This document shows positions 1 to 8,019 of a stretch of DNA of 64,000 bases, piece by piece. The notes beneath the pieces were generated by a model that saw nothing but the letters and a program-made list of their open reading frames with translations, did no database searches and was not told the origin of the DNA. Source of the DNA: an archaeon. Lineage in GTDB: Archaea; Thermoproteota; Nitrososphaeria; Nitrososphaerales; Gagatemarchaeaceae. The translations under genes and the position numbers were made by a program. Where the stretch lies: assembly GCA_021823325.1 (NCBI GenBank), contig JAKAOG010000003.1, positions 1-64,000 of the forward strand. The letters run 5' to 3'. The number at the start of each line of letters is the position of its first letter. Position 1 is the stretch's first letter.

Positions 1-1
1 G

Positions 2-94
2 TATGCCCACATCCTCGCGTCCAACTTTCCGTCGCTCTATCCGCACGAGAAGCTGGAAGAGTGGATGAAAGAAAGGCTCGTGAAGGAAGACTAG
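2..94 (+). CDS. C-terminal end of an unidentified protein (partial)
   Basis: The reading frame is open from the left edge of the window and stops at a TAG at 92-94, leaving 30 residues. The tail contains SLYPHEKLEEW and ends in a charged stretch, KERLVKED, which looks like a C-terminal amphipathic helix. Composition and codon choice match the neighbouring genes, so I take it as the real end of a gene that begins outside the window. I do not recognise the family. It converges on the toxin remnant and tfb, both on the opposite strand. Confidence 0.5.
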   Translation, partial: YAHILASNFPSLYPHEKLEEWMKERLVKED

Positions 95-149
95 CGAACC
101 GCACAGTCCTTCGCTCCAGGTCAGGAAGACGAGACCGTCCCGCGCACCG

Positions 150-311
150 CTAAGCTTTGGAGACCCTGTCGTGATGCTCGTAGTCTTCTAGCACGACGGT
201 CTTCCTCTGCTCGTCGATAGAATACAGGAGGACGTAGCTTCCGAGGTGGACCTTCCTCACTCCAGACAAGGGAAAGCGCATTGGTTTGGACATCTGACGC
301 TGATCTCTCAT
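150..311 (-). pseudogene. RelE/ParE-superfamily toxin remnant (C-terminal half only)
   Basis: A 53-codon minus-strand frame opens at ATG 311 (second ATG at 293) and ends at TAG 152-150. It reads KPMRFPLSGVRKVHLG, then SYVLLYSIDEQRKTVV and EDYEHHDRV. This resembles the second half of archaeal RelE-type mRNA interferases, in which a GKPMR loop leads into the central beta strands and a final strand ending in H-(H/R)-D/K-x-V. Family members are normally about 85-90 residues. The N-terminal helices are missing, an in-frame TAA lies just upstream of ATG 311, and the space is occupied by the 3' end of tfb. No antitoxin gene is visible. I read it as a decayed toxin; a functional short protein cannot be excluded. 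Confidence 0.5.
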
Positions 312-341
312 GCGTTAGGCGACGGCTCGGCCTGCGGGCGC

Positions 342-1280
342 CTAGATGCCGAGCGCCGACCTGAGCCCCTTGTACCTGTTCCTGATGGTGACTTCGGTGA
401 CCCCGGCCGCCTCTGCGACGTCCTTCTGGGTCTTGTCCTCGCCTTCCAGGGTGCAGGCCACGTAGAGCGCTGCCGCTGCCAGGCCCATGGGGTCCTTGCC
501 CGCGGATATCCTCGTCTCTTCCGCCCTCTTCAGTATCTCCAACGCCCTCCTCTTGGTCTTCTCTGTCAGCTGTGCCTTGGACGCTATCCTGGAGATGCAC
601 TTCGTCGGGTCGACGACGGGCATCTTGATGTCCATCTCCTTCAGGAGGAGCCTGTAGCACCTTGCGATGTCCTTCTTCTTGACGTTCGACACGGCTGCGA
701 GGTCCTTCAGGGTCCTCGGAGTCTGCGTGTCGCGGCACGCCGCGTAGAGCGACGCCGCTATTATGGCGGATATCGACCTTCCTCTGACCAGCCCTCTCTC
801 GAGGGCCTTCCTGTAGATGTAGGCTGCCTTCTCGACGACAGCGTCTGATACCGACAGCTTGTCGGAGAGCCTGTCCAGCTCGCTGAACGCCTGCCTGAGG
901 TTCCTGTCGACCGGCTCGTGAACCTGGCTGCGCGAGTCCCAGGTCCTCAGCCTTTCGACGGTCGCCTTCATCGAAGCGGAAAGCGACTTGCCTGAGGCGT
1001 CCTTGTTGATCCCACCGATGACCGTGGCGAGCCCCATGTCGTGCATCGCGATGGAGGTCGGTATCCCTCCCCTGCTCCTGTCGTCCTTCTCCTCTTTGGA
1101 GAACGCCCTCCATTCAGGGCCCGTCTCCTCGATCTTCTCTTTTACCACGAAACCGCAGGCGCCGCAGAAGAGCTCCCCTCCGGCCGAGTCGACGACCATC
1201 GGCCCCTTCCCGCATCTGGGGCACTTGTCCATCGCCTTTTGCAGGCGCATCAGCCTCGACATGTCTTTGTCTGAGAACAT
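342..1280 (-). CDS. tfb: Transcription initiation factor IIB (TFB)
   Basis: This 312-residue basal factor bridges TBP-TATA-BRE and RNA polymerase. An N-terminal zinc ribbon uses C20, C23, C39 and C42. A B-finger-like GPEWRAF follows near residues 54-60, and then come two cyclin-like repeats (about 110-205 and 210-305), the second carrying an HTH-like end (VAEAAGVTEVTIRNRYK). Length and architecture are standard for archaeal TFB. A TATA-like CTAAAAAA about 25 nt upstream of ATG 1280, behind a purine-rich BRE-like stretch, suggests a leaderless mRNA. The divergent gene at 1473 shares the intergenic region, which also holds an inverted repeat. Paralogues elsewhere in the genome cannot be judged. 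Confidence 0.95.
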   Translation of the reverse strand: MFSDKDMSRLMRLQKAMDKCPRCGKGPMVVDSAGGELFCGACGFVVKEKIEETGPEWRAFSKEEKDDRSRGGIPTSIAMHDMGLATVIGGINKDASGKSLSASMKATVERLRTWDSRSQVHEPVDRNLRQAFSELDRLSDKLSVSDAVVEKAAYIYRKALERGLVRGRSISAIIAASLYAACRDTQTPRTLKDLAAVSNVKKKDIARCYRLLLKEMDIKMPVVDPTKCISRIASKAQLTEKTKRRALEILKRAEETRISAGKDPMGLAAAALYVACTLEGEDKTQKDVAEAAGVTEVTIRNRYKGLRSALGI

Positions 1281-1301
1281 ATGAAATGCCTACGAAATAC
1301 T

Positions 1302-1309
1302 TTTTTAGC
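1302..1309 (-). promoter_or_regulatory. TATA-like box of tfb
   Basis: On the minus strand the sequence reads CTAAAAAA, preceded by a purine-rich GAGAGAGGGAG that could act as BRE. Its centre is about 25 nt from ATG 1280, the spacing expected for a leaderless archaeal transcript. Confidence 0.5.
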
Positions 1310-1344
1310 TCCCTCTCTCTCCAGTATATATGTGTTGCGCCTGA

Positions 1345-1383
1345 ATTGCAAGAAATATGTCATCGTCGCCTCTATCTTGCAAT
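1345..1383. repeat. Inverted repeat ATTGCAAG-N23-CTTGCAAT between divergent genes
   Basis: ATTGCAAG at 1345-1352 is matched by its exact reverse complement CTTGCAAT at 1376-1383. The half-site centres are about 31 bp apart, close to three helical turns. The repeat lies in the AT-rich intergenic region between tfb and the gene at 1473. It is a plausible operator for a dimeric regulator, but function is not shown. Confidence 0.4.
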
Positions 1384-1472
1384 ATTCTGGCGAATTATTG
1401 CGATTTCAGTCCCCTCCCGCCGCTTCACATGTTTTCATACGCCGTTTTCAGAGGCGTTAGTGCGGTGAGCGG

Positions 1473-2444
1473 TTGAAGGGGAAAACGGGCCCGGTCGCGG
1501 GCTATCTCGGGCCGATACTAGACACCTACATGAACTCGGCCGTCGCTCTCGTCGGGTGCAACTCGCGAGGGATCGAGAGGTACTCGTGCGAGCTGGACGT
1601 CCTCGTGGTCACGGGCGACAGGCACCCGCCGACGACCCTCAAGCTCGGCGACGCGTATGCCGACGTCGTCTTCGCCCCTGAAAGCGAGATACTGAAGCCC
1701 AACAACCCCGAGAAGGCCATGTCTCTGGCTCTCGCCAAGCCTGTAAGGGACGCGTCTCTCCTGCTCTCGACAGGGAGCGCAGCCGCGGCCGCGACCTTCT
1801 CCGACTCTGCGAAGGTGGCGGGCAGGACGAGGCTGACGTCGGCGCTGAAGACCGTCGCAAGGGCAGAGCTGGCGGTCAAGTCTTCGCCCGTCGAAGCCGA
1901 TTTTTGGCTCCTGGCCGCCTCCTATGAATACGCGTACGCCTTCCTCTTTTCCAGGGAGACGGTCCCCTCCCCCAGCCACCTGCTTTCACAGCTGAGGGGC
2001 GCCTCGAAGGGGGCCGCAAAGAGCTTCGAAGGGGTCTCCATAGGGGCGGGCCTGGACTCCGCCACGAGGGCTGCGTGCGGCACCAGGCTCGACGCTCTCG
2101 CGGTCCTCCATGACCTCCTGAGAGAAGGGTCGGAGTCTGCTACGGCGGAATCGGAGTGGTCGGAGGCGAGGACCGACGTCCTTGACGCGAAGGCGAGGGA
2201 GCTCATCACCAGGGTCGAGCTCGCCGAGTGTTACTCTTACCTGGGACAGGAGCTCGTCGACGACGTCCTTTCGGTGCAGAGGCGGCACCCTAAGAGGAGC
2301 GTCGGCTCGCTGATAGGCGGCGGGAACAAGCTCCTCGGCGAGCGGCTCGTAAGGCAGCTCGGGCTTTCAAGGGATGAAAAGTCGGTGAAATCGGGGCTCG
2401 AGGTCCTCAAACGCCAGGTCGTCCAGCTCACCAAGAGGATATAG
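1473..2444 (+). CDS. Nucleotidyltransferase-fold protein, function unknown
   Basis: The 323-residue protein begins at TTG 1473, the first start codon after an in-frame TAG at 1458. Residues 20-45 contain VALVGCNSRGIE followed by ELDVLVV, which resembles the G-S/R-G and D-x-D core of MNT/Pol-beta-type nucleotidyltransferases. A further acidic position sits in YADVVFAP. The remainder is mainly helical and ends in a basic tail. Only part of the usual three-carboxylate set is evident, so catalysis is uncertain. It is divergent from tfb and is followed 47 nt later by an XRE regulator on the same strand, so it may belong to a regulatory neighbourhood. I cannot name a substrate. Confidence 0.6.
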   Translation: MKGKTGPVAGYLGPILDTYMNSAVALVGCNSRGIERYSCELDVLVVTGDRHPPTTLKLGDAYADVVFAPESEILKPNNPEKAMSLALAKPVRDASLLLSTGSAAAAATFSDSAKVAGRTRLTSALKTVARAELAVKSSPVEADFWLLAASYEYAYAFLFSRETVPSPSHLLSQLRGASKGAAKSFEGVSIGAGLDSATRAACGTRLDALAVLHDLLREGSESATAESEWSEARTDVLDAKARELITRVELAECYSYLGQELVDDVLSVQRRHPKRSVGSLIGGGNKLLGERLVRQLGLSRDEKSVKSGLEVLKRQVVQLTKRI

Positions 2445-2491
2445 GAAGTTCGCCAAAGCCTTAACTGCCCTTCGTCATGCGCGAAAGTGGC

Positions 2492-3277
2492 ATGTCCGCC
2501 TCCGAGGGCGACGCCCTTGCAAAGATCGCGGGAGACATCGTCTCCAGCCCGGACGCCGGCCGGGCGATGAAGGCGTGGAGGGAGAAGCTCAGCATCAAGC
2601 AGAAGGCGCTGGCGGACGCGCTGATAGTCGGGAGAAAGTGCTCGAAGTGCGGCGAGCTGAACGAACTGGAAGCCGCTGCCTGCGCGAAGTGCGGCTCGAC
2701 CAGCCTGGCGCCCAAGGGGATGTCCGCTTCGGTCCTCAGCGACTACGAAAGCGGGCGGAGGCCGTCCCCCGGGGTCGTTTTCGTGAAGAAGTACGTCGAA
2801 GCGCTGGTGAAGTTGGATGAGGGAAAAGGGAGGGTCGTGTCGAACCTCCTTTCTAGCGAGAAGGACGCGGCCATCCTCTCGATAGGCGAGTTCCACTCCC
2901 CGATCGCGGCGTCGAAACTCCTGAAGCTCCTTGACGCGACCGTCCTTGCCGGGGACCCGGAGCAGGTGAAGCTCTATGGGTACACCGTCGTAGACAGCAT
3001 AAAGACGATCTACGCCCTCTCAGGGTACGACTTCTACAGGATATTCGGCGCCACCACGGAGAGGGCGCTCATTTTCACCAGGGTGGGCATGGGGAGGAGC
3101 CCGCTGGTGGCGATCAGGGTGTCCCAGCTGAAGCCTCGAGTGGTCATCATACACGGCCCTGAGGAGGTCGACCCCCTGGCCGTGGACCTCGCAAAGAGAG
3201 AGGGGCTCGTCCTCGCGCTTTCCGGCGCCCCTTCTGACGACGCGATGATCAAGGCGCTTTCGTCGCTGAAACCCTAG
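2492..3277 (+). CDS. XRE-type transcriptional regulator with a zinc ribbon inserted in its HTH
   Basis: This is a 261-residue protein similar to archaeal COG1709-type predicted regulators. An XRE helix-turn-helix starts with AMKAWREKLSIKQKALADAL and ends with SVLSDYESGRRPSPG. Between its second helix and recognition helix lies an about 30-residue four-cysteine insert (CSKC...CAKC; C50, C53, C64, C67). The C-terminal half is an alpha/beta domain ending in an acidic and hydrophobic segment (VVIIHGPEEVDP). ATG 2492 is preferred over ATG 2477 because a TATA-like CCTTAACTGC at 2459-2468 lies about 29 nt before it. The gene overlaps the convergent glycosyltransferase by 4 nt. Target genes are unknown. 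Confidence 0.75.
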   Translation: MSASEGDALAKIAGDIVSSPDAGRAMKAWREKLSIKQKALADALIVGRKCSKCGELNELEAAACAKCGSTSLAPKGMSASVLSDYESGRRPSPGVVFVKKYVEALVKLDEGKGRVVSNLLSSEKDAAILSIGEFHSPIAASKLLKLLDATVLAGDPEQVKLYGYTVVDSIKTIYALSGYDFYRIFGATTERALIFTRVGMGRSPLVAIRVSQLKPRVVIIHGPEEVDPLAVDLAKREGLVLALSGAPSDDAMIKALSSLKP

Positions 3278-4302
3278 GGTCTCGCGAGCGCCAGGATGGC
3301 GTCCGCCGCCCTAAGGTGCCCGTCGCACGGGACCGGGTCCTTCCTCTTCCCCATCTTCTCAGAGATGAGCTCTGGGAGCCTGGCCAGGTCGCCGTAGGCG
3401 TACCCCAGCGCCTCCGCGTTCCGCTCCTGCTCGGCGTGGTACCTGATGGGGATGACTATCGCCGGGGTCCCTGCAGCGGCGGCCTCGTCTATAGTGCTCT
3501 TCCCGGCCGTCGAGACCACCAGGTCCGCGCATGCGACGAGGTTCTGGTTGTCGCCGACCACCCCGAGGTCGATCGTCCCGTCCCCGAGCTTCTCCCCCCT
3601 GTTCCCGGTCACCACCAGTCTTACGTCAAGTCCGGTCTGGTCCAGCGCCGCGCGCGTCCTCTTCGCGAGCTCCCTCCCTATCCCGCTCCCGCTCATGCTT
3701 ACGAGCACGAAACGCCCGTCAGGGATACCATGCTCCTCCTTCGTCTGCCGGGCGGACTTCGTCACGCCTCTGACGATAGGGCCCACGTACCTCCTGTTTC
3801 CGCCGTCTTCGCCCCGCTCGGGGACGATGAGAAGATCGACCGAAGCCTGCAACGACGCGTACCACCCGGCGACCCGGCCCTCGACCTTCCGAGCCAGCCA
3901 GCCCCGCGCGAACCCCAGGCCGAGCTCGTCCGCGATGAAAGCCCTCTTCACCCCCGCCTCCCCTGCGGCCGTCACCCCCGAGAACTCCTCGTCGCCGACG
4001 ACGACGTCCGGAGAGAGCCTTTCCATCATCGCCATGGCCCTCTTCACGTTCCTCTTCTGCGCGAGCCAGGACCTGACATACCAGGATGACACGCTCCCCA
4101 TGACGAGCCCGTCGACCGAAGGTCCGGCGTCGTCTACCGTCTCGGCTACGTCGAGCCCCTGGCTCTTCAGGAACGCCGCTGCGTTCCCGCCCGAAAAGAC
4201 GGTCACCCCGGCTCCACGCCTCTTCAGCTCGTCTATGACGACCAGGGACCGCGTGGCATGCCCGAGGCCGATAGGGCTCACGCCGTAGAGTATCTTCGGC
4301 AC
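3274..4302 (-). CDS. MurG/GT28-like glycosyltransferase
   Basis: This 342-residue protein has a GT-B fold. It begins PKILYGVSPIGLGHATRS, with the GxGH loop of MurG-type enzymes, and its second Rossmann half contains VSTAGKSTIDEAAAAGTPAIVIP, the nucleotide-sugar-binding region. Members transfer a sugar from an NDP-sugar to a lipid or glycan acceptor at the cytoplasmic face of the membrane. GTG 4302 was chosen because the TATA-like box at 4324-4331 lies 26 nt upstream; a longer frame from 4485 would run through that promoter and into the divergent DUF92 gene. Acceptor and donor are unknown. The DUF92 neighbour makes a polyprenyl-phosphate substrate thinkable, which is inference. Confidence 0.75.
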   Translation of the reverse strand: MPKILYGVSPIGLGHATRSLVVIDELKRRGAGVTVFSGGNAAAFLKSQGLDVAETVDDAGPSVDGLVMGSVSSWYVRSWLAQKRNVKRAMAMMERLSPDVVVGDEEFSGVTAAGEAGVKRAFIADELGLGFARGWLARKVEGRVAGWYASLQASVDLLIVPERGEDGGNRRYVGPIVRGVTKSARQTKEEHGIPDGRFVLVSMSGSGIGRELAKRTRAALDQTGLDVRLVVTGNRGEKLGDGTIDLGVVGDNQNLVACADLVVSTAGKSTIDEAAAAGTPAIVIPIRYHAEQERNAEALGYAYGDLARLPELISEKMGKRKDPVPCDGHLRAADAILALARP

Positions 4303-4323
4303 CGGGGCGAGCTTCGAGGGTGC

Positions 4324-4331
4324 GTATTTAA
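4324..4331. promoter_or_regulatory. Shared TATA-like box of two divergent genes
   Basis: GTATTTAA (reverse TTAAATAC) lies 26 nt from GTG 4302 on the minus strand and about 30 nt from ATG 4358 on the plus strand. It could serve both genes; only one direction may be real. Confidence 0.55.
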
Positions 4332-4357
4332 CGCCATGACGGCGGGGCGGAGGGAAG

Positions 4358-5170
4358 ATGCTCACACTGATCCCCGCCCTGGCGGAGTTCTTCGTGGTGG
4401 TGGCTGTCGCCCTCGCGGCGGTCCTCCTCAAGACCATCGACGCGAGAGGGTTCCTCGCTAGCGCGGCGGTGGGGTTCGCCGCCATCTACGGGGGAGGGGT
4501 CTCGTGGTTCATCACGGTGGCGGTCTTCTTCATCCTCGGGGTCGCGTTCACCCTTTACAAGTACGGGTACAAGCGGAAGCTCGGGGGCGCGCAGGGGAAG
4601 GGGGGCGCGAGGAACTGGCCCCACATACTCGCCAACGGGGGCGTGGCGTCCCTGGTGGCGGCGTGGAACTTCTTCCACCCGAGCCCGTGGAACGCCGTTC
4701 TGTTCCTCGGGGCGGTGTCCGCGGCCGCGGCAGACACGGGAGCGACGGAGCTCGGCCTCCTGAGCCGGGAGGAGCCGAGGCTGATCACTGCCCCTTCGAG
4801 GAAGGTCCCTCCGGGGACGTCAGGGGGGGTGACCCGCCTGGGTTCGCTAGGCGCTCTGCTGGCGTCACTCATCATCGGGGTGACCGCCCTTCCTCTTGGG
4901 GTGCTGGGATACCCATTCGCGGTCATCCCCGCATGCGTCCTCGGCGGGGTCGCCGGAGCGGTGGCGGACAGCCTTCTGGGGGCGGCCGTGCAGAGGAGGG
5001 GGTACTGCGTCGCCTGCCTGAAGCCCACTGAGGCTCTGAGCCACTGCGGAGAGAAGACCAGGCCCACTAGCGGAACCCCTTACATCGAGAACAACGTCGT
5101 CAACGTGGCGGCCACCGTCGTGGGGGCCCTGGTCGCGGCGGCTATCCTGCTGGTACAGCTTTCGATATAG
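4358..5170 (+). CDS. DUF92 (TMEM19/VTE6-like) membrane protein
   Basis: The 270-residue integral membrane protein has about six or seven hydrophobic segments. Diagnostic parts are AAAADTGATELG, RKVPPGTSGGVT, and the late VAGAVADSLLGAAVQ with a short cysteine loop. Its family includes plant VTE6, which phosphorylates phytyl phosphate, so an isoprenoid-phosphate kinase role in archaea is possible but not shown here. It starts at ATG 4358, right after GGGAAG. It is divergent from the glycosyltransferase, and its last 29 nt overlap the 3' end of glyS on the other strand. Confidence 0.8.
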   Translation: MLTLIPALAEFFVVVAVALAAVLLKTIDARGFLASAAVGFAAIYGGGVSWFITVAVFFILGVAFTLYKYGYKRKLGGAQGKGGARNWPHILANGGVASLVAAWNFFHPSPWNAVLFLGAVSAAAADTGATELGLLSREEPRLITAPSRKVPPGTSGGVTRLGSLGALLASLIIGVTALPLGVLGYPFAVIPACVLGGVAGAVADSLLGAAVQRRGYCVACLKPTEALSHCGEKTRPTSGTPYIENNVVNVAATVVGALVAAAILLVQLSI

Positions 5171-6620
5171 CCGGGAACTTCGTGATCGAGGCTAGCCTGG
5201 CGGAGAGGTCCTCGACGCTCACCCTCGACTGCTCCCTCGTGTCCCTGTCCCTGAGGGTCACGGTGCCGTCCTTCAGAGTGTCGTAGTCGACGGTCACGCA
5301 CGCTGGGACCCCGGACTCGTCCGCCCTCGCGTACCTTCGCCCGATGGCGCCCGACTCGTCGTAGAACGCCTCGAACGACTCCCTCAGTCGGGCGTGGATC
5401 TCCCGCGCCTTCTCCTGAAGGCCGTCCTTGTTCACCAGAGGGAACACGCAGACCTGCGTCGGGGAGAGATACGGCCTCAGCCCCATGACCCTCCTTTCCC
5501 CTTCCCCCTTCATGGAGGACTCGATTATCGCGAATATGCTCCTGTCTATCCCGAGCGAGAGCTCGAAGACGTGTGGGAGGACCTTCTCGCCCTCTTCGTC
5601 TACCGTGAAGTTGCTCCCGCTGACCCTGGCGTGCCCGCCGAGGTCGTAGTCCCCCCTGTAGTTGCAGGCGACGAGCTCCACCCACCCCCAGGAGAGCTTG
5701 ATCTCGAGGTCGAACGCCGCCCGCGAGTAGAACGCCCTGTCCTCGTCGGAGAGGACCCTCAGACGTATGTTCTCCGGGATTATCCCTGCGGCCTCGTAGA
5801 AGTCGGTGACGAGGGCGAGTAAGTGCCCTGACAGCTTGTTCGGGACCACCCCCTTCTGGATGGCCTCGCCGACCGAGAGCTTGACGTCGGCGCCGTCCGG
5901 GAGCCTGAACGCCAGCACCCGCGCGAGGTCAGAGTCGAACCTCGCGTCGTCCGCCTTTTTGGGGTTGAAGAAGACCTCCACCTCCGCCTGGTTGAGCTCT
6001 CTGAGCCTGATCAGCGCCTGCCTCGGGGCGATCTCGTTCCGGAAGCTCCGCCCCACCTGGGCTATCCCTATCGGGAGCTTCACCCTCTGCGTCTTGAAGA
6101 GGAGGGGGAAGTCTACGAAGATGCTCTGGCACGTCTCGGGGCGGAGGTACGCCTCCTCCTGGCCCGGGCCGATGCCCACCCTGAACATCATGTTGAACCT
6201 GGTCGTCCCGGCGAGGCGGCTCCCGCACTTCAGGCACTTCACGCCCGCCTCGGCCATCAGCCTGTCGTAGTCGGCGTCGCCCAGCTTTTCCGGGACCTGC
6301 TTCCCCGTCTTCTCCTCGATGAGCTTGTCAGGGCGGAAGACGCTCCCGCACGTCGCGCACTTCACGAACGGGTCTGTGAACCCCGCGAGGTGTCCGGAGG
6401 CCTCGAACACCGCCTTCGGGAGTATCTGGGAGCCGTCTATCTCGAGCATCCCGTCCCTCTTCACCACGACCCTCCTCCAGAGCTCGACGAGTCTGTTCTT
6501 CATCCCGACGCCGAGGGGCCCGTAGTCGAGGAACCCCGCCGGGGTGTTGGGGTAGCTCTCCGCCGTCTTGAAGAAGAACCCCCTCTGCTGGCCAAGCCTC
6601 ACGACTTCGTCGAAGCTCAT
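5142..6620 (-). CDS. glyS: Glycyl-tRNA synthetase (archaeal/eukaryotic homodimeric type)
   Basis: This is a 492-residue class II synthetase charging tRNA-Gly. It opens GFFFKTAESYPNTPAGFLDYGP, trimmed here as the GFLDYGP signature at residues 29-35. A zinc site is made by C88, C91, C129 and C132. Motif 2 surrounds AYLRPETCQSIF, and motif 3 lies near FELSLGIDRSIFAI. The C-terminal anticodon-binding domain begins around PTQVCVFPL. ATG 6620 follows the antiporter stop by one base (TAAGATG), so the two genes are likely cotranscribed and translationally coupled. The 3' end overlaps the convergent DUF92 gene by 29 nt. Confidence 0.95.
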   Translation of the reverse strand: MSFDEVVRLGQQRGFFFKTAESYPNTPAGFLDYGPLGVGMKNRLVELWRRVVVKRDGMLEIDGSQILPKAVFEASGHLAGFTDPFVKCATCGSVFRPDKLIEEKTGKQVPEKLGDADYDRLMAEAGVKCLKCGSRLAGTTRFNMMFRVGIGPGQEEAYLRPETCQSIFVDFPLLFKTQRVKLPIGIAQVGRSFRNEIAPRQALIRLRELNQAEVEVFFNPKKADDARFDSDLARVLAFRLPDGADVKLSVGEAIQKGVVPNKLSGHLLALVTDFYEAAGIIPENIRLRVLSDEDRAFYSRAAFDLEIKLSWGWVELVACNYRGDYDLGGHARVSGSNFTVDEEGEKVLPHVFELSLGIDRSIFAIIESSMKGEGERRVMGLRPYLSPTQVCVFPLVNKDGLQEKAREIHARLRESFEAFYDESGAIGRRYARADESGVPACVTVDYDTLKDGTVTLRDRDTREQSRVSVEDLSARLASITKFPAISKAVPAG

Positions 6621-6621
6621 C

Positions 6622-7923
6622 TTACTTCCCGCCCTCTTGCTCCGGTGATAAATCCTCTGGGTCAGGAGCCCTCTCTATGTCCGCGACCCTGTCGAAGGCG
6701 CTGAACTCCTGAAGTGTCTGCTGCCTGCCGAAGGTCCGGGTCGTGTACCGGGAGAGGAGCGGCCCCTGGAGGAGGATGCTGAGCATGACGACGCCGAAGG
6801 TCAGAGTGGCCACCGGCTGCCTCGTGGCTTCGGGGACGGCGGACACCAGGGCTATCGCGAGCGCGCCCCTCATGCCTCCGAGGGTGGCGGTGTTCATCCA
6901 GCTCGCCGAGATCTCCGAGCCCGAAACCTTCGAGATGCCGAGTATGGGATAGACCGACGTGACCCTCGCCATCAGGACGACCCCGTAGGCGACCAGGAAC
7001 GCCCCGGAGCTCAGGGCGAGGAGGACGATGTTGGTGCTCACCCCGATGAAGAAGAACGCGGCAGAGTTGGCGACGAAGGCGATAATCCCCCAAAAGTCCC
7101 TCGTCGCGTCGGCCACCCTCTTGCTCTCCACCCGGAACAGGATGGTGTTGCCGTAGAAGAGCCCGGTGACCGCGACGGCGATGAGCCCCGACGCCCCTAT
7201 TGAGTTGGCGAGGGCGTACGCGCCGTAGACCGCCACCAGCGTGAGCACGACCTGGGTTACAGAATCCTCGATGTGCTTCTGCACCCAGCGGGCCCCCCAC
7301 GCCACCCCGAGGCCGACCAATATCCCCGACGACAGGGTGTAGGTGAAGCTCGCGACCGCCTCCACCGGGACGAGGGCCGCCGCCTGGGACGAAGCGAGGA
7401 TGATCGTGAATATCGCGATCGCGGTGGGGTCGTTGAATACGGCCTCCATCTCTATGAGGGTGGCCAGCTTCGTCGGGACCTTCACCCTCCCGAATATCTC
7501 CAGCACCGTCGCGACGTCGGTGGGGGAGATCAGAGCAGCGAAGAAGAAGGAGACGAGGAGCGAGAGCCCCACGACCTTCCAGAGCACGACCCCGACCACG
7601 AGGGTGGAGATCAGGACCCCCACCGTCGCCATCAGCATCGCAGGGCGGTAGACCGCGCGGAAGTCCGAGATCTTCACGCTCATGATGCTCTCGAACAGGA
7701 TAGGAGGGAGGATGAGCCCGACGAACAGCTGCTCGTTGGCGAGGTTGTCGAAGAAAGTGGTCACGCCTGTGAGAGCGGGGAGGGACAGCGAGGCGACAGT
7801 CGAAAGCGCGAGCCCTACGAGGACCAGCAGGAGGGTGTAGGGGGTCTTGGTCTTCCTGGAGACTAGGACCGTGAAAAGCGCCAGGAGAAGGAAGACCGAG
7901 AAGATCACCACCGTCTGGGTCAT
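6622..7923 (-). CDS. CPA1-type cation/proton antiporter (NhaP-like)
   Basis: A 433-residue membrane protein with about 12 hydrophobic helices. Signature parts are ILPPILFESIMS, AALISPTDVATV (the paired small-Asp region) and EMEAVFNDPTAIAIF, whose ND-P motif carries the ion-binding aspartate of CPA1 exchangers. A short soluble tail follows. It probably exchanges Na+ or K+ for H+ across the cytoplasmic membrane. ATG 7923 lies 29 nt from a TATA-like CCGTTAAGAC. The gene leads a two-gene unit with glyS. Ion specificity cannot be read from the sequence. Confidence 0.9.
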   Translation of the reverse strand: MTQTVVIFSVFLLLALFTVLVSRKTKTPYTLLLVLVGLALSTVASLSLPALTGVTTFFDNLANEQLFVGLILPPILFESIMSVKISDFRAVYRPAMLMATVGVLISTLVVGVVLWKVVGLSLLVSFFFAALISPTDVATVLEIFGRVKVPTKLATLIEMEAVFNDPTAIAIFTIILASSQAAALVPVEAVASFTYTLSSGILVGLGVAWGARWVQKHIEDSVTQVVLTLVAVYGAYALANSIGASGLIAVAVTGLFYGNTILFRVESKRVADATRDFWGIIAFVANSAAFFFIGVSTNIVLLALSSGAFLVAYGVVLMARVTSVYPILGISKVSGSEISASWMNTATLGGMRGALAIALVSAVPEATRQPVATLTFGVVMLSILLQGPLLSRYTTRTFGRQQTLQEFSAFDRVADIERAPDPEDLSPEQEGGK

Positions 7924-7947
7924 GGCCGCGCACCATGCGCTGGACGC

Positions 7948-7996
7948 GTCTTAACGGTCTTGCTTTTCTCCTGGGGCCGGACGACGAGCTTTTAGG
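7948..7996. promoter_or_regulatory. Two back-to-back TATA-like boxes
   Basis: CCGTTAAGAC (minus strand, 7957-7948) lies 29 nt before ATG 7923. AGCTTTTAGG (plus strand, 7987-7996) lies 28 nt before TTG 8020. Unlike other divergent pairs in this window, the two genes here have separate boxes. Confidence 0.5.
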
Positions 7997-8019
7997 GGCG
8001 CCACCCGGGAACCCGCACA

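Noticed and set aside
121-1113. Long frame antiparallel or overlapping with tfb
   Set aside because: Arg/Gly/Asp-rich, no hydrophobic or family pattern; it is a shadow of the GC-rich tfb frame.
1286-1468. 60-codon frame in the tfb upstream region
   Set aside because: It covers the promoter and the inverted repeat, and has no start support or motif.
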